A DNA stretch of 22,768 nucleotides from an uncultured Lachnospiraceae bacterium (GCA_910588815.1 CAJUQY010000046.1:1-22768); one strand, 5' to 3'; numbered from the stretch's first letter, positions 1 to 7,639 are shown. The notes: generated from the sequence alone by a model not told the origin. A program made the numbers and translations.

Positions 1-1
1 A

Positions 2-103
2 TCAAGGTTTCTATTAGATTTAGATACAAAAAACAGGGTAGTTTTTGACACTACCGATTTATGGAGGGAGGCTCAGGAGATGAAAGAAATGGACAGTTCC
101 TGA
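2..103 (+). CDS. C-terminal end of an unidentified protein (partial)
   Basis: The frame starting at base 2 is open from the window edge to a TGA at 101-103. It reads as a credible protein tail with the segments FLLDLDTKNRVVFDTTDLW and AQEMKEMDSS. The start lies outside the window, so family and function cannot be judged. The other two frames are stopped early or look less protein-like here. An overlapping frame (61-180) is also open and touches the next gene start through ATGA, so which of the two is translated is uncertain. Confidence 0.4.
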   Translation, partial: SRFLLDLDTKNRVVFDTTDLWREAQEMKEMDSS

Positions 104-176
104 TCGCAGAGATTGCGGCAGGCAACCGTGAAGGAATAGTAACAGAGGAAAGACCAAATTTGAAGGAGGAACAGGC

Positions 177-515
177 ATGAGCAAAATCACCAACGCAAAA
201 GTAATGCACAAAATCAAAAAGGCGGATACCAATGAGGGAACAGAAAATTTTACAAATCAGGGGGTGGCAGAACAGGAAATAGAGGAACAGAAGGATGGGT
301 ATGTCTACATGAAGCTACCGGACGGCGAGGTAGGCCGTGTTTACCTGTTCTCGAACATCAGTAAATTTTTCAACAGTCTCCATGACCTTTACACAAGCCT
401 TTTAGAGTTCAGAGCATTCTCCGCCGCAGAATCGGAAAACCCGCTTGAGGTTGCGAAGCTTCTCACACATATGGAAAAAGTGAACGAAGAATTACTCCAG
501 TTTCTGGATGAGTGA
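177..515 (+). CDS. small hypothetical protein, 112 aa
   Basis: The ATG follows a strong ribosome binding site (AAGGAGGAACAGGC before the ATG). The protein is soluble, with no signal peptide or membrane segment. It has a charged N-terminal third, a central strand-like segment with KDGYVYMKLPDGEVGRVYLF, and a helical C-terminal half ending in LLTHMEKVNEELLQFLDE. I do not recognise the family. The gene is followed by about 350 bases without a gene that hold a strong hairpin, so it probably ends a transcription unit. A small accessory protein of an integrated element is the likeliest setting, but no function is assigned. Confidence 0.75.
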   Translation: MSKITNAKVMHKIKKADTNEGTENFTNQGVAEQEIEEQKDGYVYMKLPDGEVGRVYLFSNISKFFNSLHDLYTSLLEFRAFSAAESENPLEVAKLLTHMEKVNEELLQFLDE

Positions 516-866
516 GGACAGAAAACAAAGTTGACAAAACAAGGCACATTTTGATCCGGACAAGGGAGCCTGCAACAGCTCCCCCAAAGAAAAAATTGTC
601 ATTTTGACTTGTATATTATATTAAAGAAGGCGACAGGGAAGAGAACCTGTCGTCTTCTTTCTTGTGGAGAAACCATTAAAATGTATCTCTGTGCAGAAGG
701 TATGCTGCAGTGTTTTATAAAGGGCCGTTTAGACCGGATCCCTTACGGGAAAGGAGGACATTCCATGGACGACAGATGAAGAGAACCATAACACAGGCAG
801 GTCTTTGAAGAAGTACAGACAGTCGAAACGCAGAATCACAAAAAAGAAAGCACCAAGAAAGGAGGA
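516..866 (+). other. 351-base intergenic stretch with hairpins and a possible decayed start
   Basis: No convincing gene here. From left to right it holds a 6-bp hairpin (GGGAGC 564-569 with GCTCCC 578-583), the strong hairpin element at 609-660 (listed separately), and a well-formed ribosome binding site AAAGGAGG before an ATG at 765. That ATG opens only four codons before TGA (777-779). The ATG at 765 is in the same frame as the next gene at 867, with stops at 777 and 789 between them. Either the downstream gene has lost its original N-terminus, or the four-codon frame is a leader. Confidence 0.5.
609..660 (+). terminator. hairpin element A: conserved TTGTATATTAT plus 15-bp stem
   Basis: A TTGTATATTAT block (609-619) is followed within four bases by a 15-bp stem (623-637 with 646-660, one G-T pair, loop GAAGAGAA). 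The 3' arm ends in CTTCTTTCTT, a weak U tract, so the hairpin could end transcription from the 177 gene or attenuate transcription into the 867 gene. A related block and stem occur at 12206-12256, so this is a repeated element of the host replicon. TTGTCA (597-602) and TATTAA (620-625) are 17 bases apart and could form a promoter, which would place the hairpin at the very 5' end of the RNA. Confidence 0.6.
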
Positions 867-1169
867 ATGGGGCGTGGGGACGCTCCAAAAACAGACATGG
901 ATAAGAGGATCAGGGAAATCTATCATGAGATCATCCAGGGGACCGGATACATGGAGGAGGCAAACCGCAGGGTGGAGGAAGAGACAAGAGAGCTGTTAAA
1001 AGAAGAAGAGGACGTCTTAGACAGGAAGAAGTATGAGGCCCTCAGGGATAAGCTCTTTTCTGCCGCTTCCGTGGCGGAGGAGGAAGGCTTTGTAAAGGGA
1101 TTCCGCTATGGGGCCATCCTGGTCATGGAAATGGCCTTGTCCGGTCAGGGATTCACTGCAGAGCCTTGA
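867..1169 (+). CDS. small helical hypothetical protein (DUF6809-like?)
   Basis: An all-helical, highly charged protein of up to 100 aa. It has the segment MDKRIREIYHEIIQG, then long Glu/Arg helices, and a C-terminal segment GFVKGFRYGAILVMEMAL. The helix-rich layout ending in a GF-GF-x-GA-hydrophobic helix resembles small Firmicutes proteins grouped as DUF6809, but this is from memory and weak. The start is uncertain: ATG 867 has AAGGAGG only one base away, while the in-frame ATG 897 lacks a good site. The last 17 bases overlap the 3' end of the convergent XRE gene, so the two transcripts can be antisense to each other at their ends. Confidence 0.6.
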   Translation: MGRGDAPKTDMDKRIREIYHEIIQGTGYMEEANRRVEEETRELLKEEEDVLDRKKYEALRDKLFSAASVAEEEGFVKGFRYGAILVMEMALSGQGFTAEP

Positions 1170-1473
1170 CAATCTTCAAGATCTGCTCCTTCGTCCCGTC
1201 GGAACAAGATTTCAGTTCATGTAGGATCTCCTGCTCCAGAACGGAGGAAGGGGAGACATATTCATCGGCGAGGATGTAATCGACGGTGGTGCTCAAGGCA
1301 TTGCACACATGCACCAGCGTGGACAGGGAGATCTTGACCCGGTTGTTCTCGATGTTGCTGATATGGCTGGTGTTTACATCGGCCATGTTGGCGACATATT
1401 CCTGGGTTAAGCCTCTGGAAATACGGATTTCCTTTAACTTCCTTCCGATCTTCACAAAATCCAGATTCTTCAT
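1153..1473 (-). CDS. XRE/Cro-CI family transcriptional regulator, 106 aa
   Basis: A DNA-binding repressor-type protein. Residues 8-65 form a canonical XRE helix-turn-helix (GRKLKEIRISRGLTQEYVA, then SHISNIENNRVKISLSTLV); the C-terminal 40 residues are probably a helical dimerisation tail. The start follows AGAAAGGAA. It is divergent from the envelope operon starting at 1781. The 307 bases between them carry a promoter for each direction and a perfect palindrome at 1552-1564, just upstream of this gene's -35 box. I infer that it represses itself and the divergent operon. The inducing signal is not visible. Confidence 0.92.
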   Translation of the reverse strand: MKNLDFVKIGRKLKEIRISRGLTQEYVANMADVNTSHISNIENNRVKISLSTLVHVCNALSTTVDYILADEYVSPSSVLEQEILHELKSCSDGTKEQILKIVKALQ

Positions 1474-1515
1474 AGACTGATTCCTTTCTAATAAAATCGC
1501 TTTAATTGTAAAATT

Positions 1516-1544
1516 TATATAGCGTCAGAGGAATAATCTATCAA
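1516..1544 (-). promoter_or_regulatory. predicted sigma-A promoter of the XRE gene
   Basis: On the minus strand TTGATA (1544-1539) and TATATA (1521-1516) are separated by exactly 17 bases. Transcription would start near 1509, giving a leader of about 35 bases before the XRE start codon at 1473. The candidate operator at 1552-1564 lies eight bases upstream of the -35 box. Confidence 0.6.
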
Positions 1545-1551
1545 TATAAAA

Positions 1552-1564
1552 CTATTAGTAATAG
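1552..1564. promoter_or_regulatory. candidate XRE operator palindrome CTATTA-G-TAATAG
   Basis: A perfect 6-1-6 palindrome inside the divergent control region. A related sequence, TATTAGTTAT, occurs at 1671-1680, just after the predicted rightward start site. Size, symmetry and position fit the operator of a dimeric XRE repressor. Binding is inferred only. The DNA here is very AT-rich, so short palindromes are expected more often than average. Confidence 0.4.
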
Positions 1565-1623
1565 AGACTTTAACGTAAAAAAATAATTATGCCAGAAAAA
1601 GTCGAAAAATGAAATTTTACTGA

Positions 1624-1652
1624 TTGAAATATAATTATAGCCATGGTAATAT
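1624..1652 (+). promoter_or_regulatory. predicted sigma-A promoter of the envelope operon
   Basis: TTGAAA (1624-1629) and TAATAT (1647-1652) are separated by 17 bases. Transcription would start near 1659, leaving a leader of about 120 bases before the first structural gene at 1781. Apart from the tiny possible leader peptide at 1704, the leader holds nothing else that I recognise. Confidence 0.6.
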
Positions 1653-1703
1653 TCATTATAGATATAATAATATTAGTTATAAAAGTAGTTCGAAGGTGAT
1701 GTA

Positions 1704-1763
1704 GTGGATTTCAAAAGAGCAAAAAGAAAATTAGAAGCTTTCAGAAATGTTATCTGGAGGTAA
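1704..1763 (+). CDS. possible 19-residue basic leader peptide
   Basis: A GTG preceded by AAGGTGAT opens 19 codons rich in Lys and Arg (VDFKRAKRKLEAFRNVIWR) and ends in TAA. It lies wholly inside the predicted leader of the envelope operon. Its last sense codons (TGG AGG) contain the ribosome binding site for an overlapping 11-codon frame at 1768-1803 and lie just before the start at 1781. It could couple or attenuate translation of the first operon gene, or be the relic of a gene. Nothing confirms that it is translated. Confidence 0.25.
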   Translation: MDFKRAKRKLEAFRNVIWR

Positions 1764-1780
1764 TTGTATGGGGGAAGAGT

Positions 1781-2749
1781 ATGGAGGAGAAAAAGATTCC
1801 TAAATTTTGCAGGTACTGTGGAAGCCCGTTGGATTCGGGAGCTTTATTTTGTGCTACATGCGGAGTGCCTATGAAGCGGAGTGTTCAAAATGTGGAAAGT
1901 GTGACAAATACTGAGGTATCAGATGCAGACCAGGATCGCATGAATTCCAACGTTCAAGATGCCGAACAAGTAGCGGCTGCCGATATGCCGGATGTAGGGA
2001 AAGATTGCGTAAATTCCAATGTTCAAGAGGAAAGACGTCTGGAAGCTGCCGATGTGTCGGACGTGGGGCGGGAGTATACAACTCAAAATTATCAATCAGA
2101 GGAAGAAGATAGCTATAAAATTTTTTATGGCACAGGAAGGGATCATGTGAATTTAAATAATCAAAAGGAGAAAGATGCAGTGGAATATAACGGTGATGAT
2201 CTTAACCAAAACATGGTGACGTCAAATGGCAGAGTTAAATGTATAAAATGCAATTTCGAAATGGAAGAGGATATGAGATTCTGTCCACGGTGCGGAGCAG
2301 ACGTAACGAAGGATTCAAAAGAAAATGCCCCAAAAAAGATCTGCCGTGTATGTGGCAAAGAACTAAAAGGAACGGAAAAATTTTGTCCATATTGTGGGAA
2401 GCGGTGTGATTTAGACGTGCCAGAACAAAAAAGAAATACAGAAAATCATATTCCACCGGTAGTGAATCAAGTACCGGAAAAGGGAGGGCCAACAGGAACC
2501 GCATCCTTAGTATTAGGTATTATCTCTATTGTTATTGCCGTTTTCAGTGCTGCAATACTGGGATGGGCCGGTGCGATCGTTGGGATTATCGGGATTATTC
2601 TTGGGGCAAATGACAGAAAAAATTCATTGGGAGGAGAAAACGGGACTGCAAAGGCCGGTTGGATATGTTCTATTATTGGTACCTCTTTAAATCTCCTGTT
2701 TTATGTTGCGTGTATCGCATGTGCAGGTGCGGTAGCTTCTCAGGTTTAA
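1781..2749 (+). CDS. triple zinc-ribbon, DUF4190-type membrane protein, 322 aa
   Basis: First gene of the envelope operon. Three zinc ribbons with CxxC pairs are visible: C10/C13 with C24/C27, C154/C157 with C168/C171, and C188/C191 with C202/C205. Residues 45-100 hold a degenerate repeat of about 23 residues built around DVGxD and NSNVQ. Residues 238-320 form a DUF4190-like membrane domain: two hydrophobic helices (about 238-274 and 291-317) with a GxNDRKN turn between them. Family knowledge says such proteins are membrane-anchored with cytosolic ribbons of unknown role. I infer a regulator or scaffold at the membrane. The start at 1781 is chosen for GGGGGAAG three bases upstream and because the ribbon begins at residue 10. 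Confidence 0.88.
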   Translation: MEEKKIPKFCRYCGSPLDSGALFCATCGVPMKRSVQNVESVTNTEVSDADQDRMNSNVQDAEQVAAADMPDVGKDCVNSNVQEERRLEAADVSDVGREYTTQNYQSEEEDSYKIFYGTGRDHVNLNNQKEKDAVEYNGDDLNQNMVTSNGRVKCIKCNFEMEEDMRFCPRCGADVTKDSKENAPKKICRVCGKELKGTEKFCPYCGKRCDLDVPEQKRNTENHIPPVVNQVPEKGGPTGTASLVLGIISIVIAVFSAAILGWAGAIVGIIGIILGANDRKNSLGGENGTAKAGWICSIIGTSLNLLFYVACIACAGAVASQV

Positions 2750-2797
2750 GGGGACGGTAAAACGGAGGCTGTTCATCTTAAAAAGGGTCAAGTTTAC

Positions 2798-3592
2798 ATG
2801 GGGGCATTGGGATTCCATTTATTTTCTCATTTTGTACCATATTATGGTTTCATGATCGTCATTGGCATCATGGCTGCGGCAGGTATCGCATATGTCCAGG
2901 TGAAACGGTTTCATTTGGACTGGAACGATTTTGTGATCCTCAGCGCAATGTCAGGATTATTTGGCATGGCAGGAGCCAAAATTCTTTATCTGCTCGTTTC
3001 CATCCATACCATTGACTTTGCCAGGTTAAATGATCTTTCTTACATCGGCATGCTTATGAGCGGAGGCTTTGTCTTCTATGGAGGCTTTCTGGGGATCTTT
3101 CCGGCGCTGTATTTTTGCCGGAAGAAATTTAAGATTCATGTTTCGGAATATCTCCAATATGGTACAGGCTGTATCCCGATCGTACATGGCTTTGGAAGGA
3201 TCGGCTGCCATTTGGTGGGATGTTGTCATGGGATTCCATATAATGGAAGGTTTGCAGTGATCTATTCCAATTCTTTATACGCTCCAAATGATATTCGGCT
3301 ATTTCCGGTTCAATTACTGGAAGCATTTGGTGAATTTATGATCGGATTTTATTTATTGTATTCCTGTAAAAGGCGAAACGGAGCCTCTGCAATCGCCATG
3401 TATATGGTTTTATATTCCATCATGAGGTTTTTCTTGGAATATTTGCGGGGGGATTCTGTGCGTGGAAGTTTCTATCTGTTTTCCACATCGCAGGTGATCA
3501 GTATTGTTGTCTTTGTCATTGGATTGCTCACGATCGTGCGTGAAAAACACAAGAAAGATGGCGTTTGTTTCATAAGGGGGGATTTTAGGTGA
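2798..3592 (+). CDS. divergent prolipoprotein diacylglyceryl transferase (Lgt) paralogue
   Basis: A polytopic membrane protein of 264 aa with the Lgt fold layout. It has SGGFVFYGGFLG (88-99), the signature region HGFGRIGCHLVGCCHG (130-145), LFPVQLLEAF (168-177) and the late RFFLEYLRGD (210-219). Lgt moves diacylglycerol from phosphatidylglycerol to the lipobox cysteine of prelipoproteins. Here the signature Arg (R134) is kept, but the Asn positions of the usual GRxGNFxNxE motif are Cys/Val and the Glu is Cys. The His of the HGG motif is Tyr (YGG). This is a paralogue, not the housekeeping enzyme, with either altered specificity or no catalysis. It overlaps the next start by one base (ATGA). 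Two lipoprotein genes follow in the same operon. Confidence 0.85.
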   Translation: MGALGFHLFSHFVPYYGFMIVIGIMAAAGIAYVQVKRFHLDWNDFVILSAMSGLFGMAGAKILYLLVSIHTIDFARLNDLSYIGMLMSGGFVFYGGFLGIFPALYFCRKKFKIHVSEYLQYGTGCIPIVHGFGRIGCHLVGCCHGIPYNGRFAVIYSNSLYAPNDIRLFPVQLLEAFGEFMIGFYLLYSCKRRNGASAIAMYMVLYSIMRFFLEYLRGDSVRGSFYLFSTSQVISIVVFVIGLLTIVREKHKKDGVCFIRGDFR

Positions 3593-4341
3593 TGGATCGG
3601 ATATTCCGAAAGGAAGATAAAATACCGCTTATCGTGCTGGGCAGCATAACTGCAGCGTTGATGGTGGCCATATGTATTTTTTTGTCTATTTTAAACTGGG
3701 AAAAAAATTTTACGAGATATGTCGAGAAAAGAGACTGGACAGCTACAGGGAAACTGTGGGAAAAACGAATCAAAGGAAATGAAAAAAGAGAAGAACAGGC
3801 GAATGAAACTTTGTATGAAGCCGTAGATACGTTAAGGGAAGCGTACATTGCTGAATCCATGACATACCAGGATGCGGAAAAGAACCTGAAAGCGATGGGG
3901 GATTTTTGGGACGATGATTATGTGCAGGCGACCCTGGAAGAGATTCAGATCTTGCAGATGCGGCGGGAGGCAGAGCGGATCCTGGTCGGACATTGGGAAC
4001 TGACGGAGATCCAGGTCGGGGGCCTTTCTTTCCCGACTGAGGAATATTTGAGCATATACGGCGTGAACATCGGCGAATTGGAACTGACATTTAAAGCGGA
4101 TGGAACTCTTTCTATAGATACATTTCTGGGAGTGGCCGGAGAAGGAACCTAGAGACTTGAGGCAGACGGGACTTATTATATAGATGCAGAGAATGAACGC
4201 ACAGAGGGAAGTTGGAACTATGACGGGACGGCCCTTATTTTAATGGATGTCGAAGGAAATGTGATGGGGGAATGTAGGGGTGATACCCTGTTTCTGGGAG
4301 AAGAGCATGTTGGCGCACTATTTGAAAGACGGGGGAGCTAA
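3592..4341 (+). pseudogene. membrane-anchored lipocalin-like protein interrupted by an in-frame amber
   Basis: The intended product is 249 residues. It has a short cytosolic head, one membrane helix (about 11-34), a helical stalk and a C-terminal beta-rich domain starting at GHWELTEIQVGG (about 133). TAG at 4150-4152 (codon 187) cuts the domain in half, but the same frame stays open to TAA at 4339-4341. It keeps the pattern expected of the missing half (RLEADGTYYI, EGSWNYDGTALIL, GDTLFLGEEH, ALFERRG). The position just before RLEADG is where relatives usually have GTW, so TGG to TAG is the simplest origin. Start ATG 3592 overlaps the Lgt stop by one base and has AAGGGGGG upstream. Readthrough, true loss and sequencing error all remain possible. 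Confidence 0.75.
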
Positions 4342-4436
4342 TAACTTTTTCGATAAATGCGTATAGAAACCGAAGGAGTACCTGCTTCTGTCCTATGGGT
4401 CAGGTGTGTCTGAATAATTAAAATGTGGAGGTATGT

Positions 4437-5507
4437 ATGTATTGCGAAAACTGTGGAGAACGATTAGATGATGATACGAGATTCTGTGAATATTGCGGGG
4501 CGGAGGTGTCGTCCTTTTCGGAGGATGAGAGTGACCCGGTGAAAGTGGCGATACCGGAGGAACATTCGTTTACGGCCGGGAGGCCGGAAAAGAAGAATAA
4601 GCCAAATGTTCTGGTTATTGCCATGATCTTTTTCGTTGCTGCGCTGGCAGTGACAGCGGCGGTTCTCGGATTTCGGATTTTGGGTGAAAATGACAAAACC
4701 GAACAGCCTTCCCGGATGAAGAAAACAGGCCCGCCTGCGGATGTCGTGGCGGAAGTTCAGGAGTCATCAGAAGAAGCGCCGGGGGAGACGAAGAATGAAT
4801 ACCGGACGGAGAGCAGCCCTGCGGCTGCAGAAACGACCAAAGAAAGTGAGAAAACGACAGAGCCTGTAACAGAGCCCACACCAGAGGAAACGGAACCGGA
4901 AAAACTGCAGGAGCTGGAGGGCGCCCTGGCCGGATCGCCGAGAGACCTGTACTCCGAAGATGATTTCATTATGGCCGCCAGACCGGATGGTACCTATAGT
5001 TTTATGTATCCGGAGGACTACTTTTATAAAGCTGTTTACGATGAAGAGGGACAAGGTTATGAGCTTGCGACATCGGACGGCAGTGTTACCCTTTCCTTTA
5101 CTGAAATGGACTCTCCTGTTCAGGGGGATCCCTATAGGTGCTCAAACGAAATATGCGAGGCCCTGAAAGGGGATTTTCTGGAAGGGGAAAAATGCCCGTA
5201 TGTCCATGAAAGCAAAGGTGTTGCCGACGACGGCTATTCCAGGATGATCATCGGAGGCCCTTTGGCCGGTGATCCGTCCCAGGCGAAATACTGCTGCGTC
5301 GTGTCCAATGATACGACCACTTATATGATGCAGGTGGTGTATCCGACGGAAGACTATATCGGAATCGGCGTGGACTTCACGCAGACCGGATATCTGTTGG
5401 ACTGCCTGTACCGGGGGTGGTCCCTCAGCGGCTCGACCTATGCGATCCGGACCTATGACCAATACCTGGCGGACGACATGGGCTCGAAGAAGCCGGGGGA
5501 ATCGTAA
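4437..5507 (+). CDS. zinc-ribbon, single-pass membrane protein with extracellular domain, 356 aa
   Basis: One N-terminal zinc ribbon (C3/C6 and C17/C20) is followed by a charged linker and one membrane helix (about 57-79). Then comes a Pro/Glu/Thr-rich spacer of about 80 residues and a folded C-terminal domain from about residue 170 (RPDGTYSFMYPEDYF onward). The topology implies a cytosolic ribbon and an outside domain, as in a transmembrane sensor or scaffold. I do not recognise the outer domain; its start resembles PsbP-like or Mog1-like folds, which is only an impression. ATG 4437 is preferred over GTG 4425 because GGAGG sits five bases upstream and the ribbon then starts at residue 3. The stop overlaps the next ATG by one base. 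Confidence 0.87.
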   Translation: MYCENCGERLDDDTRFCEYCGAEVSSFSEDESDPVKVAIPEEHSFTAGRPEKKNKPNVLVIAMIFFVAALAVTAAVLGFRILGENDKTEQPSRMKKTGPPADVVAEVQESSEEAPGETKNEYRTESSPAAAETTKESEKTTEPVTEPTPEETEPEKLQELEGALAGSPRDLYSEDDFIMAARPDGTYSFMYPEDYFYKAVYDEEGQGYELATSDGSVTLSFTEMDSPVQGDPYRCSNEICEALKGDFLEGEKCPYVHESKGVADDGYSRMIIGGPLAGDPSQAKYCCVVSNDTTTYMMQVVYPTEDYIGIGVDFTQTGYLLDCLYRGWSLSGSTYAIRTYDQYLADDMGSKKPGES

Positions 5508-6508
5508 TGAAGAAGCGGGCATATCAGGTGGCTGCGGGCATGTTGGCGGCTCTCTGTCTGGTTGCCGGATGCAGTGAGAAAACGGAGGTTGCAGGAGCCA
5601 CGGAAGCGGACAGGGCAGTTACAGAGACAACGGCAGAAAAGACGGAGACAGAAAAGGCAGAGGCAAAAGGAGCCCTGGAACCAGCCACTGCGAAGGAGCC
5701 CCTGACACCGACCACGGAGGAGGATGGGGAGACAGCTTCCGACTATGTGTTCCGGGAAGAGCCGCTTGTTATTGAGCTGGATGCCGGGCACGGGAAAACA
5801 GGTGGGGCGGAAAATGAGAAGCACGGAGTCCTGGAGCGGGATGTGAATCTGCAGATCGCATTGAAACTGAAAGAAGAGCTGGAAGCCTATGAGAATGTCA
5901 CGGTGTATCTGACAAGGGATGGAGCCCTTGACGTGGAGCTTACGGACCGGGTCAAAAAAGCCGTGGACGATGGGGCGGATGTTTTGATCAGCCTTCATAA
6001 CAATGCGGCCGGAAGTATCTGCGATTACTACAATGGCTGTACGGTCTTAGCAGCCAGGGGCGCCGGGAACCCGGAGCTTGCAGAGATTACCCAGGAGCTC
6101 GGCTGTTATATTCTGAAAGAGCTGGAAAAGGCGGGGAGCGAAAATCAGGGACTGATGTTCCGGGTGACCCAGGACGAACTGTATTATGACGACGGTTCCC
6201 TCTGCGACTATTACAGCATTGTCCGGAATTCGGTGAAGGCCGGGATTCCGGGGATTATCGTGGAGCATGCATTTCTTGACAATGAAGCAGATTACCAGGC
6301 GTTTTTTGCGGATTCTGATAAAATTGACCGACTGGCTCAGGCGGATGCCAGGGGGATCGCCGGGTATTATCATCTGAAAAAGAAGGGGAGCGGGGAGATT
6401 CCACAGGTTCTCGAAAATCACACGGAGAAGATCACGCTGATCGTATCGGATGATTATCAGGATAATACTTATCAGGAGAGAGTTTATTTTACGGAGAGTC
6501 AATTTTGA
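5507..6508 (+). CDS. lipoprotein N-acetylmuramoyl-L-alanine amidase (Amidase_3)
   Basis: A secreted peptidoglycan hydrolase of 333 aa. It has a lipoprotein signal peptide with lipobox LVAGC (C22), a Thr/Glu-rich spacer (about 23-80) and an Amidase_3 catalytic domain (about 85-285). The zinc ligands and catalytic acid of the family are in place: H95 in DAGHG, E110 in GVLERDVN, H164 in LISLHNNA and E253 in PGIIVEHAF. It should cleave the bond between muramic acid and the stem peptide outside the membrane. The last 45 residues extend past the domain and are unassigned. The start overlaps the previous stop (TAATG), indicating translational coupling. As a lipoprotein it is a natural substrate candidate for the Lgt-like protein upstream. 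Confidence 0.93.
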   Translation: MKKRAYQVAAGMLAALCLVAGCSEKTEVAGATEADRAVTETTAEKTETEKAEAKGALEPATAKEPLTPTTEEDGETASDYVFREEPLVIELDAGHGKTGGAENEKHGVLERDVNLQIALKLKEELEAYENVTVYLTRDGALDVELTDRVKKAVDDGADVLISLHNNAAGSICDYYNGCTVLAARGAGNPELAEITQELGCYILKELEKAGSENQGLMFRVTQDELYYDDGSLCDYYSIVRNSVKAGIPGIIVEHAFLDNEADYQAFFADSDKIDRLAQADARGIAGYYHLKKKGSGEIPQVLENHTEKITLIVSDDYQDNTYQERVYFTESQF

Positions 6509-6536
6509 TCGGGTGGGGATCAATAGGAGGATGAAT

Positions 6537-7562
6537 ATGCAGAGAATGAAAAAAATAATGATTGTGACAATTTTTGTCCTCATGGCAATGTCGGTCACTT
6601 CCTGCGGGTCGGATTCCGCTTCGGGGAGAAAAGAAGTAGTAGATGACAGTGACATAGAATCAATCCGGGAGTTATACATGTCCCAGCAAAGGGATTCTGC
6701 AGCGGAAACGGAAAGGGCTCCTGCGGCGGAAACAGCAAAAGAAAATACACAGACAGAAATCGAAGCCGAAAAGGCCGCTTCAGAAGATAAAATGGCTTCG
6801 ATATCGGAAGCGGAAAAAGAGGCGGGGTTCATGCCGGAGCCTGAAGAGACGACGGAAGACATTGTGATTACAGGCGATATCTATGAGGATGTAAAAAATC
6901 AACAGCTTTTTGTGCGTGACGCAATGGTTGTAGACCGGAATGGTAATGCGCTGGACGAGTATTCTGAGTATGTTTGCCTTGAAAACGGTTACCTGTATGA
7001 CGGATCCGTTTGTGCAGAAGGTCTTATCGTCGGGGAAGACGGGATGATCCGTCTCCTGCCGTTTATAGAATTAGGGGAAATTACTGAGAAACTGTCGAGC
7101 GGGACTTCCAGAGATCATAAGAAGGAAGCTTATGTATTTGACAGTGGTTATTGGTGGATTCTGATTAGAGAAGGGCAGTTGTCTGTGAACTTCCCGTCGG
7201 ATGATAACATCAAGGACTGTTTTGACCAGATTCTCGGCGGGAATGAGGGAAATGCGGATTCCTTTAGCTATAACCCGAACGAAGAAACCATTGTCTTCGG
7301 ATTTTATGACGTCCGGCTTCCGGAAGGGGAACTGAATGCAGTTGTCTATAGCATGGATCAGGGAGAATTTTACCTGTTGATAGATGGGCAGTATTATGAA
7401 CCGTCAGATGAATTTGTAGGGTATACGCAGGATTATGGCTTAATGGAAGTCGTAAGGGCACAAATGCGTGGCTTTTGGAAAGACCTGGATAATATGGATC
7501 TCACAGAGGAGGATTTGAAAAAGCTGGATTATAATGAGCTTGAAAATGCTCTTGGATGGTGA
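6537..7562 (+). CDS. lipoprotein with a TGDIY domain, 341 aa
   Basis: The signal peptide ends in VTSC (C23). It is followed by an acidic, low-complexity spacer (about 30-108) and then a compact domain at 111-167. That domain starts ITGDIYEDVKN and continues VVDRNGNALDEYS and CLENG; the same domain recurs in the protein at 8666. The last 175 residues form a separate, acidic, beta-rich region that I cannot assign. ATG 6537 is chosen because AGGAGG lies six bases upstream; ATG 6531 would touch the ribosome binding site, and the frame upstream of it looks like non-coding sequence. The role is unknown; the position suggests an outer-surface component of the same system as the amidase. Confidence 0.85.
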   Translation: MQRMKKIMIVTIFVLMAMSVTSCGSDSASGRKEVVDDSDIESIRELYMSQQRDSAAETERAPAAETAKENTQTEIEAEKAASEDKMASISEAEKEAGFMPEPEETTEDIVITGDIYEDVKNQQLFVRDAMVVDRNGNALDEYSEYVCLENGYLYDGSVCAEGLIVGEDGMIRLLPFIELGEITEKLSSGTSRDHKKEAYVFDSGYWWILIREGQLSVNFPSDDNIKDCFDQILGGNEGNADSFSYNPNEETIVFGFYDVRLPEGELNAVVYSMDQGEFYLLIDGQYYEPSDEFVGYTQDYGLMEVVRAQMRGFWKDLDNMDLTEEDLKKLDYNELENALGW

Positions 7563-7639
7563 AACGGCAGGGGAAGAGAGAATGCCAGTATCATGTCTGG
7601 CCTGAATACAATGAGGGAGATATAAGGGGGATAATATTT

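Noticed and set aside
61..180. 39-codon open frame ending in ATGA with the gene at 177
   Set aside because: No ribosome binding site before its ATG, and the overlapping frame from base 2 looks more like a protein tail; kept only as an alternative.
531..560. Promoter starting at TTGACA 531-536
   Set aside because: No -10-like hexamer at 16-18 bases; the sequence there is GATCCGG.
805..999. 64-codon frame overlapping the 867 gene
   Set aside because: Basic, repetitive composition typical of an out-of-frame reading of the 867 gene; no ribosome binding site.
4357..4413. 18-codon frame between the lipocalin-like and zinc-ribbon genes
   Set aside because: No ribosome binding site and no protein-like pattern.
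5453..5998. 181-codon minus-strand frame opposite the amidase gene
   Set aside because: The plus strand encodes a complete amidase with lipobox and all catalytic residues; the reverse frame is Cys/Phe/Arg-rich shadow sequence.
6047..6862. 271-codon minus-strand frame across two lipoprotein genes
   Set aside because: Covers coding sequence of two well-supported genes and their junction; low-complexity Ser/Ala composition mirrors the Glu/Ala spacers.
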